Shown: positions 8,665-17,591 of the stretch, piece by piece
Layout of the letters: each line of letters starts with the position of its first letter
How positions within the stretch are numbered: the stretch's first letter is position 1
Source of the DNA: Curtobacterium sp. MCBA15_008
GTDB taxonomy: Bacteria > Actinomycetota > Actinomycetes > Actinomycetales > Microbacteriaceae
DNA: 64,000 bases
Assembly: GCF_001865065.1 (NCBI RefSeq)
Contig: NZ_MJGN01000011.1
Coordinates: forward strand, 82,037-146,036
Direction of reading: 5' to 3'
The notes under the pieces: model-generated
The model's database searches: none
Told to the model about the DNA's origin: nothing
Seen by the model: the letters and a program-made list of their open reading frames with translations, nothing else
Made by a program: the position numbers and the translations under genes

Positions 8665-9314
8665 CCACTCCGCGGCCTCGGCCCCAGCACGAGCACCGGG
8701 CTCCCGTCGCCGTGGCGGTCCTGGTGAACCTGGCGCTCAGCCTGTTCCTGCCGAGCGAGGTGCTGTTCTTCCCGTCATGGGTCGTCCCGGTGCTCGGTGT
8801 CCTGCTCCTCAGCCCGCTCATCGTCTTCAACCCGCGGCGGTTGACGCGGGAGACGACCTGGTCGCGGTGGCTGTCCTTCGCCCTCGCGATCCTGCTCACC
8901 GTCGCGAACCAGCTCACCGTGGTGCGGACGATCGAGGTGCTCCTCGGCGGCCACGCCGACGGGGGCGCCGTCCTGCTCACCGCGCTGCAGGTGTGGGTGA
9001 GCACGATCATCGCTTTCGGGCTCGTCTACTGGGAGCTCGACCGCGGTGGTCCGGTGGCCCGTCGTCGCCCCGAACTCTGGTCGAGCGACGAGGCCGACTT
9101 CCAGTTCCCGCAGGAGACCGACGCGAAGACCGCGGCCTGGCGTCCGGTGTACCTCGACTACCTCTACGTCGCGATGACGAACATGGTGGCCTTCAGCCCG
9201 ACCGACACCATGCCGATGACGGTCCGCGCGAAGATGATCATGGCGTACCAGGCGCTCGGCGGGTTCATCCTGCTCGCCCTCGTGATCTCGCGAGCGGTCA
9301 ACATCATCAGCTGA
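8661..9314 (+). CDS. Integral membrane protein of unknown function
   Basis: This 217-residue protein has about four hydrophobic segments, near residues 15-35, 38-55, 68-90 and 190-217, with a further amphipathic one near 105-125. A conserved-looking FSPTDTMP segment precedes the last helix. It is not recognised with confidence; it may belong to a small actinobacterial membrane family related to DUF1345. The GTG start overlaps the amine oxidase stop (GTGA), so it is translated with the polyamine operon, but it may only be the last passenger gene. Its 3' end overlaps the convergent SDR gene by eight bases. Confidence 0.75.
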   Translation: MTTPRPRPQHEHRAPVAVAVLVNLALSLFLPSEVLFFPSWVVPVLGVLLLSPLIVFNPRRLTRETTWSRWLSFALAILLTVANQLTVVRTIEVLLGGHADGGAVLLTALQVWVSTIIAFGLVYWELDRGGPVARRRPELWSSDEADFQFPQETDAKTAAWRPVYLDYLYVAMTNMVAFSPTDTMPMTVRAKMIMAYQALGGFILLALVISRAVNIIS

Positions 9315-10242
9315 TCGACACCCCCGTCAGCTCCTCGGAGACGGTCCAGAGCCGGGCAGCCGCCTCGTGATCGCGCATGGGCGCCCACGGCTCCTGCGGC
9401 GCTGCCGGCCCGCCGACGTTCCCGCGCCAGGCCGGACCGGTGAACCCGCCGTCCAGCTCGGGCGAGGTCGCGGCGAGCAGCGCCGGTTGCCCCGCGGTCT
9501 CGGCCGTGCCGACGAGCAGCCCGCGTGCCGAGAGCCACCGGATGACCCGGACCTGCGTGGTGTCACGACCACGGCCGACCTCGGGACGAGCCGCGAGGAG
9601 GCTCGTCGGTGCGACCCCGGGGTGGCTGACCGCGGCCGTGACACCCCAGCCGGCCGAGCGACTCCGGCGGCTCAGCTCGAGCCCGAAGAGGGCGCACGCC
9701 AGCTTCGACGCCCCGTACGCGCGCATCCCGTCGTACGCGTGCTCGGACTGCAGGTCGTCCCAGGGGATCGACGCGCGGCGTGCGGCGATGCTCGTCTGCA
9801 TCACGACCCGGCCGCCGCCGTCCCGGAGGAGCGGCATCACGGCTCCCACGAGCGCGAAGTGCCCGAGGTGGTTGGTGCCGAACTGCAGCTCGAAGCCGTC
9901 GGTGGTCGTCTGGCGTTCCGGCGGGGTCATCACCCCGGCGTTGCCGACGAGCAGGTCGACCGGGGCGCCGTCCGCGGCGAGCCGGTCGCCGAGGGCGTGC
10001 ACCGACGCGAGCGACGACAGGTCCAGGTCCTCGAGCCGGAGTCGTGCCGCCGGGTGGCGATCGCGGATGCGGTCGACCGCGGCCTCGCCCTTCCGCCGGT
10101 TCCGCACCGGCAGGACCACTTCGGCACCGGCACCGGCCAGACGCGCGGCGATCCCCAGTCCGATGCCGTCGCTCGCACCCGTCACGAGGGCCAGGCGGCC
10201 GGTCAGGTCGGGCAGGGGCAGTTCGTCGACGTGTCGGGGCAT
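9307..10242 (-). CDS. Short-chain dehydrogenase/reductase
   Basis: This is a 311-residue NAD(P)-dependent SDR with the TGASDGIG nucleotide motif, NAGVM, and a YGASK active site reached after a long insert following the catalytic serine (TSIAA), as in the retinol-dehydrogenase-like branch. The start at 10242 is chosen because AGGAGG lies five bases upstream; the ATG at 10260 lacks a ribosome site. The gene is divergent from an XRE-family regulator 125 bases away, a very common actinobacterial pair. The substrate is unknown. Confidence 0.85.
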   Translation of the reverse strand: MPRHVDELPLPDLTGRLALVTGASDGIGLGIAARLAGAGAEVVLPVRNRRKGEAAVDRIRDRHPAARLRLEDLDLSSLASVHALGDRLAADGAPVDLLVGNAGVMTPPERQTTTDGFELQFGTNHLGHFALVGAVMPLLRDGGGRVVMQTSIAARRASIPWDDLQSEHAYDGMRAYGASKLACALFGLELSRRSRSAGWGVTAAVSHPGVAPTSLLAARPEVGRGRDTTQVRVIRWLSARGLLVGTAETAGQPALLAATSPELDGGFTGPAWRGNVGGPAAPQEPWAPMRDHEAAARLWTVSEELTGVSIS

Positions 10243-10367
10243 CAGGTCCTCCTGGGTCATCGGGCCGCCGGTGCGATCCGTCGACACCAGACTGCGGCCG
10301 TGCACGATCGACATCCACGGCCTGACGATCCGTGGCTCCGGCGACGCGGGGGCGCGATGATGGCACG

Positions 10368-11210
10368 GTGATCGATCGATCGTCCCTGGCCGACTTCCTC
10401 CGCGGCCGACGCGAAGCCCTGCAGCCGGAGGACGTCGGCCTCAACCGCGGGCAGCGTCGGCGGACCACCGGCCTCCGTCGCGAGGAGGTGGCACTGCTCG
10501 CCAACATGTCGGCCGACTACTACGCGCGCCTCGAGCGGGAGCGCGGCCCGCAGCCGTCCGAGCAGATGCTCGCGGCGATCGCGCAGGGGCTGCGACTGTC
10601 GATCGACGAGCGGGACCACCTGTTCCGCCTCGCCGGACACCAGCCCCCGCAGCCCGGCCCCGGTGGCGACCACGTGAGCCCCGGCATGATGCGCATCTTC
10701 GACCGCCTGGTGGACACCCCGGCGGAGATCGTCACGGAGCTCGGCGAGACGCTGCAGCAGACGCCGCTCGCTGCCGCCATCACGGGCGACGCCGCAGAAC
10801 GGTCCGGGGACATGCGGAGCATCGGCTTCCGCTGGTTCACCGACCCGGCCGCGCGGGCGCTGCACCCGGAGGAGGACCACGAGTTCCTGTCCCGCATGTA
10901 CGCCTCGGGCCTCCGTGGCATCATCGCGCAGCGTGGTCCGACGTCACGGGCCGCCCACCTGGCCGAGGTCCTGCTCGCGGAGAACGCGGAGTTCCGGGAG
11001 GTCTGGGCCAGGCACGAGGTCGGGATCCGCCCCCGAGAGGTCAAGCACTTCCGTCACCCCGAGGTCGGGCTGCTCACGCTCACCTGCCAGGTCCTGCTCG
11101 ATCCCGAGCGCTCGCACGCCCTGCTCGTCTACACGGCGGAACCGGGGAGCGAGAGCGCCGACCGGCTGCGCCTGCTGTCCGTGATCGGGACGAGCGTCCT
11201 CCCCGGCTAG
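10368..11210 (+). CDS. XRE-family regulator with MmyB-like ligand domain
   Basis: This 280-residue protein has an N-terminal helix-turn-helix ([20 protein letters not shown], about residues 33-52) and a C-terminal MmyB-type PAS-like domain. The family controls adjacent SDR genes, and here an SDR is divergently transcribed next door. The GTG at 10368 is preferred because it sits just before the conserved [10 protein letters not shown] opening; longer upstream reading would enter the operator region. A perfect hairpin at 11241-11272 follows 30 bases after the stop. Confidence 0.88.
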   Translation: MIDRSSLADFLRGRREALQPEDVGLNRGQRRRTTGLRREEVALLANMSADYYARLERERGPQPSEQMLAAIAQGLRLSIDERDHLFRLAGHQPPQPGPGGDHVSPGMMRIFDRLVDTPAEIVTELGETLQQTPLAAAITGDAAERSGDMRSIGFRWFTDPAARALHPEEDHEFLSRMYASGLRGIIAQRGPTSRAAHLAEVLLAENAEFREVWARHEVGIRPREVKHFRHPEVGLLTLTCQVLLDPERSHALLVYTAEPGSESADRLRLLSVIGTSVLPG

Positions 11211-11240
11211 TCCGCCCGACGGGCCCTCGGGCCGGATGGC

Positions 11241-11272
11241 GGGCACCCCGCGCCGTTCAGCGCGGGGTGCCC
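11241..11272. terminator. Bidirectional hairpin terminator
   Basis: A perfect 13-base stem (GGGCACCCCGCGC and its complement, 11241-11253 and 11260-11272) closes a six-base loop. It lies 30 bases after the XRE regulator on the plus strand and seven bases after the small minus-strand gene ending at 11279, so it can serve both. There is no clear T-tract. Confidence 0.65.
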
Positions 11273-11278
11273 TGGGTC

Positions 11279-11389
11279 TCAGCCCTTGCGGAACAGCTCG
11301 TGCAGGAGCCGGGCCACGGTCACGAGCAAGCTCGCGATCCCCAACCACGGCACCGGACGGCCGCGACGCGGTTCGTCGTCGTGCGACAT
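11279..11389 (-). CDS. Small 36-residue protein, possible membrane peptide
   Basis: An ATG at 11389 opens a 36-codon frame that reads M-S-H-D-D-E-P-R-R then a hydrophobic helix (WLGIASLLVTVARLL) and ends FRKG. A GGTGG precedes the start. The stop lies seven bases from the perfect hairpin at 11241-11272, as expected for a real transcription unit. The family is not recognised. The short charged head and single helix suggest membrane association. Confidence 0.5.
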   Translation of the reverse strand: MSHDDEPRRGRPVPWLGIASLLVTVARLLHELFRKG

Positions 11390-11464
11390 CCGACCACCTT
11401 CGTGTCAGCGCCGGCGGACACGAGAAGTGCAGGCCGAGGGATGCAACTCGCTCGAGGAGCGGGT

Positions 11465-11570
11465 TACACTGGATCCGAGTTTCAGGCTCGGGACCCGTTG
11501 CGTCCCTCGTTCTCCACTCGGAGGACAAATCGAAGCCCACCACTGTTGTCGCAGTGGTGGGCTTCATCCT
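11465..11570 (+). ncRNA. Candidate structured small RNA with intrinsic terminator
   Basis: A TACACT hexamer (11465-11470) could be a -10 box. After it come a CCGAG/CTCGG hairpin (11475-11491), an overlapping alternative GGGAC/GTCCC hairpin (11490-11506), and a perfect 14-base stem with TTGTCG loop (11531-11564) followed by ATCCTTGT. No start codon follows the GGAGG at 11520, so a leader peptide is unlikely. The mutually exclusive hairpins recall an attenuator, but the next gene starts over 100 bases later. The function is unknown. Confidence 0.4.
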
Positions 11571-11678
11571 TGTCCGGGCCGTCGTCCCGGCGTGACTCCG
11601 GCCCACAGCCAGCATACCGATATTCCGGTTGCACACCGGGGGCTTGTGCTCGTTGATCGGCTGATCAACAATGGCGCC
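11571..11678. promoter_or_regulatory. aguB upstream region with GTTGATC dyad
   Basis: An inverted repeat GTTGATC-N4-GATCAAC occupies 11652-11669, ending nine bases before the aguB start. Its size and position suit an operator for a dimeric repressor, for example of GntR or LacI type, but no such regulator is next door. No Shine-Dalgarno sequence is evident before aguB. Confidence 0.4.
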
Positions 11679-12740
11679 ATGGACGTCATCACCGGCTCGA
11701 CGCCGCGGTCTCCCCTCCACCAGGACACCGGTGCCCCTCGCCGCACCCTCCGCGTCGCCCTCGTGCAGACACGATGGCTGGCGGACCCGGAGGAACACCG
11801 GCGACAGCTCGCGGACGGCATCGCCACGGCAGCCGCGAACGGCGCGACCGCGGTGTTCCTGCAGGAGCTCACCCTGCTGCGCTACCCGGGCGACACCCCG
11901 GCGTCCGGCGTCCCGAAGGACCTCGCCGAGTCGCTCGAGGACGGCCCCACGATCACGTTCGCCCGCGCGCAGGCGATCGAGCACGGGGTGTTCGTGCACG
12001 CGTCGCTGTACGAGCGCCCCGCCGACGACGACCGGCCCGACGACCCGCGCGGCTACAACACGGCGATCCTCGTCGGCCCCGACGGCACGGTGGTCGGCCG
12101 GACCCGCAAGACGCACATCCCGATCAGCGCCGGCTACCACGAGGACACCTACTTCCGCCCGGGCAGCGACGCCGACGCCTTCCCCGTGTACGAGCCGCCG
12201 GGGCTCGGCGCACGGGTCGGGCTGCCGACCTGCTGGGACGAGTGGTTCCCCGAGGTCGCGCGGTCGTACGGGCTCGCCGGGTCCGAGGTCCTGGTGTACC
12301 CGACGGCGATCGGCTCCGAACCGACCTTCCCGGACTTCGACACCGCGCCGATCTGGCGGCAGGTCATCGTGGCGAACGGCATCACCGCCGGGCAGTTCAT
12401 GGTCGTGCCGAACCGGTGGGGCGACGAGGGTGGCATCACCTTCTACGGGTCGTCGTTCATCTCGGACCCGTTCGGCCGGGTCCTCGTCGAGGCGCCGCGC
12501 GATGCCGATGCGGTGCTGGTCGCGGACCTCGACCTCGACGCCCGCGTCGAGTGGCTCCGCCTCTTCCCCTTCTACGTGACACGGCGACCCGACCTGTACG
12601 GCGGCCTGGTGCAGGAGGTCGACCCCGTCCGCGGCGGGTACGGCGCGCACGAGGCGATCCGCGCCTCCAGGCCGGTCCCGCCGACCGACGGCCGCTCGCC
12701 GGAACCGGCCGGCGCCACCCGACCGGCGGTCCTGTCGTGA
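11679..12740 (+). CDS. aguB: N-carbamoylputrescine amidase
   Basis: This 353-residue nitrilase-superfamily enzyme should hydrolyse N-carbamoylputrescine to putrescine, carbon dioxide and ammonia. The Glu-Lys-Cys triad is Glu63 (FLQEL), Lys144 (RKTHIP) and Cys185 (PTCWDEWFPE), and the CWDEWFPE context is typical of AguB. Residues before about 24 are extra, and the start could be a little further in. The stop overlaps the aguA GTG. Near the C-terminus, 12659-12670 holds the CGCGCCTCCAGG core of the dispersed palindrome, so the tail may be repeat-derived. Confidence 0.9.
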   Translation: MDVITGSTPRSPLHQDTGAPRRTLRVALVQTRWLADPEEHRRQLADGIATAAANGATAVFLQELTLLRYPGDTPASGVPKDLAESLEDGPTITFARAQAIEHGVFVHASLYERPADDDRPDDPRGYNTAILVGPDGTVVGRTRKTHIPISAGYHEDTYFRPGSDADAFPVYEPPGLGARVGLPTCWDEWFPEVARSYGLAGSEVLVYPTAIGSEPTFPDFDTAPIWRQVIVANGITAGQFMVVPNRWGDEGGITFYGSSFISDPFGRVLVEAPRDADAVLVADLDLDARVEWLRLFPFYVTRRPDLYGGLVQEVDPVRGGYGAHEAIRASRPVPPTDGRSPEPAGATRPAVLS

Positions 12741-13765
12741 GCTGGCGGATGCCGGCGGAGACGGCTCCGCAGGACCGCACGTGGATGGCGTTCCCACGGC
12801 CCGGCGTCACCCTCGGCGACGACCCGGCGAGCGCCGAGGCCGCGCGGATCGCGTGGGCCACGACCGCGAACACGATCAGCGAGTACCAGCCCGTCACGGT
12901 CGTGGTCGACCCGGTGGCACGGGCCGATGCGGACCGGTTGCTCTCCGGCGACGTCGAGGTGCTCGAAGCGCCCCTCGACGACTTCTGGATGCGTGACATC
13001 GGGCCGACCTTCGTCCTCGACGACGAGGGCGACCTCGGCGCCGTGGACTGGGTGTTCAACGGCTGGGGCGCGAACGCGTGGGCGACCTGGACGCGTGACG
13101 CCGAGGTCGCCGCGACCGTGGCGCACGCCGCGGGTGCAACGCGGATCCCCTCGCTCCTGGTCAACGAGGGCGGTGCGATCCACGTCGACGGCACGGGGCG
13201 GGTGCTCGTGACGGAGACGGTGCAGCTCGACCCGCGGCGGAACCCGTACGCCGACCGCGGCCGTGTCGAGGAGGAGCTGGCCCGGACGATCGGGGCGACG
13301 GACGTGATCTGGCTCCCCCGCGGACTGACACGGGACTACGACGGCCTGGGCACCCGCGGGCACGTGGACATGGTGGCGACGTTCCCCGAGCCCGGTGTCG
13401 TCCTGCTGCACGCCCAGCCCGACCCGGCGCACCCCGACCACCTCGTGATGCCGCAGATCCGTCGCGCGCTCGAGCAGGCGGCCGACGTGACGATCGTCGA
13501 GCTCCCGGCCCCGGCGACCCTGGCCGACGACGGTGGTCCGGTGGACTGGAACTACGTCAACCACGTCGTCGTGAACGGTGCGGTGATCGCGTGCGGGTTC
13601 GGCGAACCGGCGGCGGACGACCGGGCCAGGGGCATCCTGGCGGACGTGTACCCCGGGCGCGAGGTCCGCACGGTCGACGCTCGCGAGGTCTTCGCGCGCG
13701 GCGGCGGCCTGCACTGCATCACCCAGCAGCAACCGGCACGGCCGACAGAGCCCCCGACCGCCTGA
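12737..13765 (+). CDS. aguA: Agmatine deiminase
   Basis: This 342-residue guanidine-group-modifying enzyme converts agmatine to N-carbamoylputrescine. Visible signatures are DDFWMRDIGPTFV (about 81-93), FNGWG, NEGGAIHVDG (about 143-152), the RGHVDM histidine (His209) and the catalytic Cys327 in GGGLHCITQQQP. The GTG start overlaps the aguB stop. With AguB it completes agmatine to putrescine. No arginine decarboxylase is seen nearby, so agmatine is probably taken up or made elsewhere. Confidence 0.93.
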   Translation: MSWRMPAETAPQDRTWMAFPRPGVTLGDDPASAEAARIAWATTANTISEYQPVTVVVDPVARADADRLLSGDVEVLEAPLDDFWMRDIGPTFVLDDEGDLGAVDWVFNGWGANAWATWTRDAEVAATVAHAAGATRIPSLLVNEGGAIHVDGTGRVLVTETVQLDPRRNPYADRGRVEEELARTIGATDVIWLPRGLTRDYDGLGTRGHVDMVATFPEPGVVLLHAQPDPAHPDHLVMPQIRRALEQAADVTIVELPAPATLADDGGPVDWNYVNHVVVNGAVIACGFGEPAADDRARGILADVYPGREVRTVDAREVFARGGGLHCITQQQPARPTEPPTA

Positions 13766-13770
13766 TCCGC

Positions 13771-13820
13771 ACCCGACGCGGTGTACATCGTCTCCGACTG
13801 CCCTGTACACCGCGTCGGGT
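13771..13820. promoter_or_regulatory. Perfect 17-base inverted repeat between aguA and the permease
   Basis: Arms at 13771-13787 and 13804-13820 are exact complements over 17 bases with a 16-base spacer. Each arm ends in GTGTACA/TGTACAC at the spacer. It begins five bases after the aguA stop, so it may be a terminator, but it lacks a T-tract and its wide spacing equally suits an operator for the permease gene 90 bases further on. Confidence 0.55.
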
Positions 13821-13909
13821 CCGCCGGGCACGAGCGCGTCGGTATGGTGCTCCGAACCGAACGGCCCGGGCACCGACGCCCGGCCCCGATCCAGCAGGGA
13901 AGTCAACGC

Positions 13910-15325
13910 ATGGCATCACCCACCGTGGTCACCGCCCCGACCGCTCCGGCGCGGCGTGGATCGCTGCAGCGGAGCCTCGGCCTGTGGGCGATCGTCGGCC
14001 TCGGGCTCGGGTACATGACCCCGACCGTCGTGTTCGACACGTTCGGCATCGTGTCCGACGAGACGAAGGGGGCCGTGCCGAGCGCATACCTCATCGCCCT
14101 CGTGATCATGCTCCTGACCGCGGTGAGCTACGGGAAGATGGTCCGCGTCTACCCCGCCGCCGGGTCCGCGTACACGTACGTGCGGGAGTCGATCCACCCG
14201 AACGCCGGCTTCATGGTCGGTTGGGCATCGCTCCTCGACTACCTGCTCCTGCCGATGGTCAACGCGCTCATCATCCGGCTCTACCTCGAGCAGGTCTTCC
14301 CGGCTCTGCCGCCGTGGGTGACGGTCGTGGTCTACACGGCGTTCGTCACCACGGTGATCTGCCTGTCGATGCGCGGCACCTCGAACCTCAACATGGTCCT
14401 GCTCATCGGTGCGATCCTCGCGATGATCGCGTTCGTGGTCTTCGCCGTCATCGAACTCGTCCAGGGCGCCGGAGCGGGGACGCTCGTGAGCACGCGGCCG
14501 TTCGTGCACGACGGGGTCACGATGTCCGCGCTCCTCACCGGCGCGACCGTGGTCTGCTTCTCGTTCATCGGGTTCGACGCGGTGACGATGTACACGGAAG
14601 AGGCGAAGTCGGTCCGGATCATGCCGAAGGCCATCCTCATGACGGTCCTCATCGGCGGCCTGATCTTCCTGGTGTCGTCGTACTTCGCCCAGCTCCGGTT
14701 CCCGACCAACGCCCCCTTCGGCGAGTTCACCGACGACCCGCTCCCCCAGATCGGTCTGCTCGTCGGCGGCCGCGTGTTCCAGGCGATCCTCGTCGCCGCC
14801 GGGTTCATCGCCGCACTGGCGTCGGGGCTCGCCTCGCACGCCAGCGTCGCCCGCATGCTGCTCGTGATGGGCCGGAACAACGTGCTGCCGAAGCGGGTGT
14901 TCGGGTACGTCAGCCCCCGCACGCGCACCCCGATCCCGAACGTCGTCTTCGTCGGTCTGGTCACCCTGCTCGCGATGTCGTTCTCGCTCGACACGATCTC
15001 GTCGTACATCAACTTCGGCGCGCTGATCGCGTTCACGTTCGTCAACCTGACGGTGATCGTGCACTTCGCCTGGCGCGAGGGTCGCCGCCACACGGCCCGC
15101 GACCGCTTCACCTTCGTGGTGATGCCGGGCGTCGCGATGCTCCTCACCGGTGTTCTCTGGTCGCAGCTGCACGCCGACGCGCTGATCGCCGGCGGCGTGT
15201 GGGCGGCCATCGGGTTCGTGTACCTGCTGGTCATCACGAAGGGGTTCCGGGTGCAGCCGAAGGGCTTCGACGAGAACCAGCCGGTGACCGGCGTCAACAA
15301 GCAACTGACCGACGAGCAAGGCTGA
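13910..15325 (+). CDS. puuP: APC-superfamily permease, probable putrescine importer
   Basis: This is a 471-residue amino acid/polyamine permease with about twelve membrane helices. The first helix contains GLGLGYMTPTVVFDTFGI and a later FIGFDAVTMYTEEAK segment is characteristic of PuuP-like transporters. It would bring in putrescine by proton symport. The ATG follows CAGGGA. The gene starts 144 bases after aguA and is followed at nine bases by an aldehyde dehydrogenase, which supports a polyamine role. Agmatine could be the real cargo given the aguBA neighbour. Confidence 0.85.
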   Translation: MASPTVVTAPTAPARRGSLQRSLGLWAIVGLGLGYMTPTVVFDTFGIVSDETKGAVPSAYLIALVIMLLTAVSYGKMVRVYPAAGSAYTYVRESIHPNAGFMVGWASLLDYLLLPMVNALIIRLYLEQVFPALPPWVTVVVYTAFVTTVICLSMRGTSNLNMVLLIGAILAMIAFVVFAVIELVQGAGAGTLVSTRPFVHDGVTMSALLTGATVVCFSFIGFDAVTMYTEEAKSVRIMPKAILMTVLIGGLIFLVSSYFAQLRFPTNAPFGEFTDDPLPQIGLLVGGRVFQAILVAAGFIAALASGLASHASVARMLLVMGRNNVLPKRVFGYVSPRTRTPIPNVVFVGLVTLLAMSFSLDTISSYINFGALIAFTFVNLTVIVHFAWREGRRHTARDRFTFVVMPGVAMLLTGVLWSQLHADALIAGGVWAAIGFVYLLVITKGFRVQPKGFDENQPVTGVNKQLTDEQG

Positions 15326-15333
15326 GGAGCACC

Positions 15334-16755
15334 ATGACCGACACCACCAGCACCGCGACGGACACCACCAGCACCGCGAGCACCGCCGCCGGCACCCGCT
15401 ACGCCGTCACGGACCCGGCCTCCGGCGAGGTGCTCCGCACGTTCCCGACGATCACCGACGACGAACTCCGCGCGGCGATCGACACCGCCGACCGAGCGCA
15501 CACCGCCGACCGCAGCACCGCCGCCGACCGCGCGGCCCTGCTCCGTCGCGTCGCCGAGCTCTACCGGGAGCGCCGCGACGACCTGGCCGCCACGATCGTG
15601 CGCGAGATGGCGAAGCCGATCGACCAGGCCGTCGGCGAGGTCGACTTCTGCGCCGACATCTACGACTACTACGCCGACCACGCGTCGGAGTTCCTGGCGG
15701 ACCAGCCGATCACCCTGGCCGCCGGCAGCGAGGGCTCGGCGTTCATCCGGAAGTCCTCGATCGGCGTCGTGCTCGGCATCATGCCGTGGAACTTCCCCGC
15801 GTACCAGATCGCCCGGTTCGCCGGTCCGAACCTGCTCATCGGCAACTCCGTCCTGCTGAAGCACGCTCCGCAGTGCCCGGAGTCGGCGCTCGCGATCGAG
15901 CAGGTCTTCCACGACGCCGGCTTCCCCGAGGGTGCGTACACGAACGTGTTCGCGTCCAACGACCAGATCGCCGACGTCATCGCCGACCCCCGGGTGCAGG
16001 GCGTCTCGCTGACGGGCTCGGCCCGTGCGGGTGCCGCGGTCGCGGAGATCGCCGGCCGGAACCTGACGAAGGTCGTGCTGGAGCTCGGTGGGTCGGACCC
16101 CTTCATCCTGCTGTCGACCGACGACCTCGACGCCGTGGTCGAGTCCGCCGTCGCCACCCGCCTCGAGGGCAACGGGCAGGTCTGCAACGCCGCGAAGCGC
16201 TTCCTGGTCGCCGACCACCTGTACGACGACTTCCTCACGAGGTTCACCGCAGCGATGTCCGCCGTCGAACCGACGGACCCGACGACCCCCGGTGCGGAGC
16301 TCGGCCCGCTGTCCTCGCCGGCCGCCGCCGACCGCCTCGAGGAGCAGCTCGCGAGCGCCCGCAGTCAGGGTGCGACCGTCGTGACGGGTGGCGAACGGCA
16401 GGGCAACGCGTTCACGCCGACCGTCCTCACGGGCGTCACGCCGGACAACGACGCCTACCGCGAGGAGTTCTTCGGCCCGGTCGCCGCCGTCTACCGGGTC
16501 GAGGACGAGGACGCCGCGGTCACGATCGCGAACGACACCCCGTACGGCCTCGGCTCGTACCTGTTCACGACCGACGCCGACCAGGCACTCCGCGTCGCGG
16601 ACCGCATCGAGGCCGGCATGGTCTACGTGAACATCGTCGGCGCGGACAGCCCGGAACTGCCGTTCGGCGGCGTCAAGGCGAGCGGCTTCGGCCGCGAGCT
16701 CGGCCCCCTGGGGGCCGACGAGTTCGTCAACAAGAAGCTGATCCGCATCGGCTGA
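15334..16755 (+). CDS. NAD(P)-dependent aldehyde dehydrogenase, probable succinate-semialdehyde dehydrogenase
   Basis: This 473-residue ALDH has Cys284 (GQVCNAAKR), Glu250 (LELGGSDPF) and the IMPWNFP loop. The sequence style matches the short succinate-semialdehyde dehydrogenase group. The start is supported by GAGGAG overlapping the stop of the permease. The first 18 residues are a Thr/Asp/Ser repeat encoded by a direct DNA repeat and are probably disordered. It is a second candidate for the last step from GABA to succinate, beside gabD at 19928-21508. Confidence 0.85.
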   Translation: MTDTTSTATDTTSTASTAAGTRYAVTDPASGEVLRTFPTITDDELRAAIDTADRAHTADRSTAADRAALLRRVAELYRERRDDLAATIVREMAKPIDQAVGEVDFCADIYDYYADHASEFLADQPITLAAGSEGSAFIRKSSIGVVLGIMPWNFPAYQIARFAGPNLLIGNSVLLKHAPQCPESALAIEQVFHDAGFPEGAYTNVFASNDQIADVIADPRVQGVSLTGSARAGAAVAEIAGRNLTKVVLELGGSDPFILLSTDDLDAVVESAVATRLEGNGQVCNAAKRFLVADHLYDDFLTRFTAAMSAVEPTDPTTPGAELGPLSSPAAADRLEEQLASARSQGATVVTGGERQGNAFTPTVLTGVTPDNDAYREEFFGPVAAVYRVEDEDAAVTIANDTPYGLGSYLFTTDADQALRVADRIEAGMVYVNIVGADSPELPFGGVKASGFGRELGPLGADEFVNKKLIRIG

Positions 16756-16781
16756 CCGCCGCTCTGTGCCCGGCTCCACGG

Positions 16782-16825
16782 CGGACGGGAGGCGCGGTGC
16801 CAGCCGGCACCGCGCCTCCCGTCCG
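16782..16825. terminator. Dispersed palindrome, copy A (convergent terminator)
   Basis: Arms 16782-16801 and 16806-16825 are perfect 20-base complements around a four-base loop AGCC. It lies between the convergent ALDH (ends 16755) and SDR (ends 16840) and so can terminate both. The same core recurs at 18507, 25958 and in partial form elsewhere. Confidence 0.8.
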
Positions 16826-16839
16826 TGAGCCGGTCCGGT

Positions 16840-17583
16840 TCAGACCGCGATCCGCCCACCGTCCACCGGCAGGACCGCACCGTGCACGAACGACGCCGCG
16901 TCGGTCGCGAGGAACACGATCGCCTCGGCGATCTCGGACGCCGTCCCCGGGCGCCCGGCGGGACCAGCCGCGGCCAGTGCGTCGAGGCTCTCACCCATCG
17001 CCGCGGTGCCCTCGGTGCGGGTCGGACCGGGGCTGACGGCGTTGACCCGGACGCCTGCCGGACCGAACTCGGCCGCCCACGACTTCGTGAGCAGCACGAG
17101 CGCCGCCTTGCTCGAGCCGTAGAGGGCCATGCCCGCCGCACCGAACTCGGCGACCATCGTGGTGACGTTCACGACGGCGCCGTCACCCCGCTCGGCCATC
17201 GCGGGTGCGAGTGCTGCGACGAGGAAGTACGGCGCCTTGACGTTGATGTCGAAGACCTCGTCGAAGCCCTGCTCGCTGGTGCCGGCCGTCGGGCCGAACG
17301 GGAAGACCCCCGCGCTGTTCACGAGGACGTCGACGTGGCCGCCGCCGAGTTCGGTCGCTCGGGCGGCGAGCTCCTTCGCGCTCGCCTCGTCGCGCAGGTC
17401 CGCGGAGACGAAGTCGGCGCTGCCACCGGCGGCACGGATCGCACGGACGACCGCGTCGCCCCGCTCGGCACTGCGGCCGGACACGACGACGTGCAGCCCT
17501 CGGGCCGCGAGGAGTTCGGCGGTGGCGCGGCCGATGCCGCTCGTGGCACCGGTGATGAGGGCGGTCTTGGTCATGGTGGACAT
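16840..17583 (-). CDS. Short-chain dehydrogenase/reductase with Thr at the catalytic Ser position
   Basis: This 247-residue classical SDR has TGATSGIG, a NSAGVF variant of the NAG motif, the YGSSK tyrosine-lysine pair and a terminal PVDGG. The residue 13 places before the active-site Tyr, normally Ser, is Thr (NVTTM). Threonine may still stabilise the substrate, but this is unusual. Another ATG nine bases in is possible. It is divergent from a TetR gene with a shared operator-like sequence, so it is probably repressed by that regulator. The substrate is unknown. Confidence 0.85.
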   Translation of the reverse strand: MSTMTKTALITGATSGIGRATAELLAARGLHVVVSGRSAERGDAVVRAIRAAGGSADFVSADLRDEASAKELAARATELGGGHVDVLVNSAGVFPFGPTAGTSEQGFDEVFDINVKAPYFLVAALAPAMAERGDGAVVNVTTMVAEFGAAGMALYGSSKAALVLLTKSWAAEFGPAGVRVNAVSPGPTRTEGTAAMGESLDALAAAGPAGRPGTASEIAEAIVFLATDAASFVHGAVLPVDGGRIAV

Positions 17584-17591
17584 CCTGTCTG

